NCBI GenBank assembly: GCA_903824785.1
Contig: CAIJYD010000101.1
Location: 83,611-147,610, forward strand
Source: an uncultured Bacteroidota bacterium
Lineage (GTDB): Bacteria; Bacteroidota; Bacteroidia; Bacteroidales; VadinHA17
Length of the DNA stretch: 64,000 nucleotides
Reading direction: 5' to 3'
Each line of letters starts with the position of its first letter. Position 1 is the stretch's first letter. Shown here piece by piece: positions 62,401 to 64,000 of this stretch. The notes beneath the pieces are model-generated. The model saw nothing but the letters and a program-made list of their open reading frames with translations, ran no database searches and was not told the origin of the DNA. The position numbers and the translations under genes were made by a program.

Positions 62401-64000
62401 GGAACAACTATCTGCACAGGCAGTACAAGCGGCGTTTTAACACTTTCAGGTTATACGGGAACGATCACCGGATGGCAGTCATCTGATGGTGCAACCTGGA
62501 CAGACATAGCAAACACAGCAGCAACGTATTCATCAGGCGTTTTAGCCTCAACAACTCAGTTCAGGGCTGTTGTATCCGCAGGAGGCTGTCCTGCAACTTA
62601 CAGTGCAGTAGCAACAATAACTATCATTTCTTTGCCGGCAGTCCCTATAAGTTTAACAGTAACTCCATCTGCAACAAGTTCCTCCTCAATTCTGAATGCA
62701 ACTTCTTCAGGTAATCAGATAGAGTGGTATAGTGCAGCAACCGGAGGAACCATGCTGGGAAGAGTAAACAGCGGTACCAATTTTACTGTTTCACCAGCCA
62801 CAACGACTGTTTATTACGCTTCTTCGCTGGCTTCAACCGGATGTTCCAGTCCTTCAAGAGCTTCTGTAACGGTTACAGTTAACAATCTTCCTGCTGTTAC
62901 AACGAAAGTTATTACTTCTATAACTTCTGAGGCTGCAGAAACCGGAGGCAATGTAACGAGCGATGGTGGATTAACAGTCACAGCGCGAGGAGTCTGCTGG
63001 AGCACAACAACCGGCCCGACAATTTCAGGTTCAAAAACCGCAGATGGTACAGGAACAGGATCGTTTGCCAGTTCCATAACCGGATTAACGGCATTTACAC
63101 TTTATTATGTAAGAGCTTATGCCACAAATAGTACCGGAACAACTTATGGTGCGGAGGTGAGTTTTACTACCGGTGGCACAGTTACTGATGTTGAAAACAA
63201 TGTTTATAAAACATTAACAATCGGCACACAGGTGTGGATGACAGAGAACCTTAAAACAACTAAATACAACGATGGAGCAGCAATAACCAACATAACTGAT
63301 AATACTGCATGGGACGCTTTAACCACACCTTCCTATTGCTGGTATAGTAACGATGCTACCACCTATAAAGCTACCTATGGGGCATTGTATAACTGGTACG
63401 CGGTAGATATCGCAAGTAACGGAAACAAAAATGTCTGTCCGTCAGGCTGGCATGTGCCCACAGATTCTGACTGGACATCTCTGACAAATTACCTTATAAA
63501 CAATGGTTATGGTTATCAGGGCAGCGTAAACGATATCGGAAAATCAATGGCTTCAACAACTGGTTGGACTACAGATGCCACACCAGGCACAGTAGGTAAT
63601 GACCAAGCCAGTAACAATAACAGTGGTTTTACAGCCCTGCCGGGTGGCTACCGGGGCCTCAATGGAACGTCCGGCAATATTGGACTTGACAGTTACTGGT
63701 GGAGTTCTACGGAATACTCCTCTACAATCGCCGTGGTCAGGCTCATGACCTACAATTACACATATGTAGCCAATTATAACTACTATAAGCATTATGGTTT
63801 TTCAGTCCGTTGTGTACAGGGAGAAGCTCAGTTTTTACCTGCACTTTCAACCACAGCAGCATTGGCTATTACAAGTACCACTGCAACAAGTGGTGGCAAT
63901 ATTACGAGCAATGGGGGAACGTCAGTTACAGCGAGAGGAGTCTGCTGGAGCACAACAACCGGCCCGACAATTTCAGGTTCAAAAACCGCAGATGGTACAG
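59494..64000 (+). CDS. Giant repeat-rich FISUMP-domain surface protein (3' end cut by window)
   Basis: The frame opens at GTG 59494 (in-frame stop at 59488-59490, no ATG giving a signal) and runs to the window edge: 1502 codons without a stop. A signal peptide (ends ASVSLKAQ) is followed by a head (residues about 22-135), then four GGFAIGGF-type repeats (about 180-320), FISUMP domain 1 (about 400-592; NIYKTSTIGTQVWMTHNL, CPVGWHMPNDAEW, GFSVRCLQGE), a Fn3-like domain, three PKD/Ig-like repeats with NTGTIQWQ, another Fn3-like domain, FISUMP domain 2 (about 1232-1444) and the start of a third Fn3-like domain. It is probably a cell-surface adhesin or glycan-binding protein; such proteins usually end in a sorting tag, which is out of view. 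Confidence 0.9.
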   Translation, partial: MKRLIFAFLFFAASVSLKAQVPQGFNYQALATDGLGNPIRNTPMQVRITILSDTILPVIVWDELHSSVKTNAHGIISLVVGTGVRQTSSTASAFSTVSWSAAPLFIKTSIYYQGTWKNMGASKMWSVPFAMVAGDVNGTVTKLTVAGETDDMEEALFEVKNKDGQTVFAVYNEGVRVYIPDQEKGTNGGFSIGSLSDTKETPQDFFVVKPDSIRMYLDDTQGKAVKGVFAIGGFGSAKNAPQDLLIVNADSIRAYIDTNGETVSKGGFAIGGFGQAALPPEEYLRVTQDSSRIFIADGNTKGSIGGFSIGGQKISKGNEHDYMRITSDSTNFYVQALDNDVSSTFNILGISADQTQKPLMKADKDSIDVSQVLNVQNNFIVVGNAEIAGVIGHDTTLLADANIYKTSTIGTQVWMTHNLRTTTYRNGDLIGTTTPATLDISAEATPKYQWAYGGKESNVAANGRLYSWFAVNDSRKICPVGWHMPNDAEWRILSTFLGGDEIAGGKLKEKGTVHWTKPNEGATNEKGFTALPSGYRFYDGSYLAIGNGGLWWSATEGSAINASSRATDYSNTGLTREDNDKRIGFSVRCLQGETAYMPAPELSVLAATMAVTSITGTTSASGGNVTSDGGGTVTARGVCWSTVTGPTLTDSKTSDGTGTGTFTSSITGLMAGTTYFVRAYATNSAGTVYGTEVSFITYSPGGIGSNQTICPGVTPAPFTSTSLSNMPAVVYQWQLSTDNIAFSDIAGANTTTYQSPALATTTYYRRKAFSGVTTLISNIITLTVPPATAGGTIAGSSAVCTRTNSTALTLSGNTGTIQWQSSLNNGTFTNISGETSSTYTAINLTATKYYRALVTGGVCASAYSSTATITVNPVSAGGTVSGSSTVCYGTNSTTLTLSGNTGTIQWQYSLNNSTFTNLNGETAATFTATNLTATQYYRAAVTNGACPSAFSTKATVTVNPAAVAGSVSGGTTICTGSTSGVLTLSGYTGTITGWQSSDGATWTDIANTAATYSSGVLASTTQFRAVVSAGGCPATYSAVATITIISLPAVPISLTVTPSATSSSSILNATSSGNQIEWYSAATGGTMLGRVNSGTNFTVSPATTTVYYASSLASTGCSSPSRASVTVTVNNLPAVTTKVITSITSEAAETGGNVTSDGGLTVTARGVCWSTTTGPTISGSKTADGTGTGSFASSITGLTAFTLYYVRAYATNSTGTTYGAEVSFTTGGTVTDVENNVYKTLTIGTQVWMTENLKTTKYNDGAAITNITDNTAWDALTTPSYCWYSNDATTYKATYGALYNWYAVDIASNGNKNVCPSGWHVPTDSDWTSLTNYLINNGYGYQGSVNDIGKSMASTTGWTTDATPGTVGNDQASNNNSGFTALPGGYRGLNGTSGNIGLDSYWWSSTEYSSTIAVVRLMTYNYTYVANYNYYKHYGFSVRCVQGEAQFLPALSTTAALAITSTTATSGGNITSNGGTSVTARGVCWSTTTGPTISGSKTADGT

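Overview
The window looks like the chromosome of a free-living, glycan-degrading member of the Bacteroidota, probably Bacteroidales-like. The evidence is moderately AT-rich DNA, almost no Shine-Dalgarno sites (A-rich leaders instead), several TAxxTTTG-type -7 promoter boxes, many lipoprotein and signal-peptide enzymes, a LruC-domain protein and a Fibrobacter-type (FISUMP) surface protein. I see no rRNA, tRNA, CRISPR array, phage or intact insertion sequence. No SusC/SusD pair lies inside the window, although an orphan leader at 44.2 kb resembles the ones I associate with SusC genes.

Region 1 (1-15.9 kb, minus strand) is one long gene train of eight genes: two 890-residue secreted paralogues of unknown family, a 610-residue secreted protein of unknown family, a GH78 alpha-L-rhamnosidase, a 984-residue lipoprotein with a probable new glycosidase-like barrel, a Tat-exported sugar isomerase/epimerase, a Gfo/Idh/MocA oxidoreductase and a GH42-like lipoprotein cut by the window edge. 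A sialidase-like BNR lipoprotein stands alone at 16.3-17.4 kb.

Region 2 (17.8-24.6 kb, plus strand) holds a tandem pair of about 727-residue double alpha/beta-hydrolase esterases whose promoters were duplicated with them, followed by a Gfo/Idh/MocA dehydrogenase and a DegT-type PLP enzyme. Region 3 (24.6-29.3 kb, minus) is a GH29 fucosidase, a ceramidase-like enzyme with a beta-propeller inserted in its N-terminal part, and a FucP-type transporter. Region 4 (29.6-32.7 kb, plus) is DoxX, a membrane-anchored Gfo/Idh/MocA protein and a DUF6807/PmoA-like protein.

Region 5 (32.7-36.8 kb, minus) is a tight, partly overlapping operon: M20 amidohydrolase, short-chain epimerase/dehydratase, DHDPS-family aldolase and GNAT acetyltransferase. 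It suggests catabolism of an N-acylated or acidic sugar-like compound. Region 6 (37-42.8 kb) has a CE1-type esterase with C-terminal accessory domains, a CBM9-like protein, a YtcJ-type amidohydrolase and a secreted protein of unknown function.

Region 7 (42.8-45.7 kb) is a scar-like stretch: a 5'-truncated glycosyltransferase, a cluster of palindromes, the orphan leader and an alpha-oxoamine-synthase-like PLP enzyme. Region 8 (46-48 kb) is a GH88 unsaturated uronyl hydrolase and a MORN protein. Region 9 (48-54.1 kb, minus) is a sulfur amino-acid block: a transsulfuration enzyme, a NarL-type response regulator, MetY, CysE, CysK and LarE, with clear palindromes in its intergenic gaps. Region 10 (54.2-64 kb) has the LruC protein, a hybrid-sensing PAS/GAF histidine kinase with a perfect 21-residue coiled-coil repeat, and the start of a very long repeat-rich FISUMP surface protein that runs off the window.

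The genes together suggest stepwise outer-membrane and periplasmic removal of rhamnose, fucose, acyl groups and unsaturated uronic acids from a complex, perhaps pectin-like, glycan. The freed sugars would then be oxidised or isomerised by the dehydrogenase and isomerase genes. The substrate is an inference.
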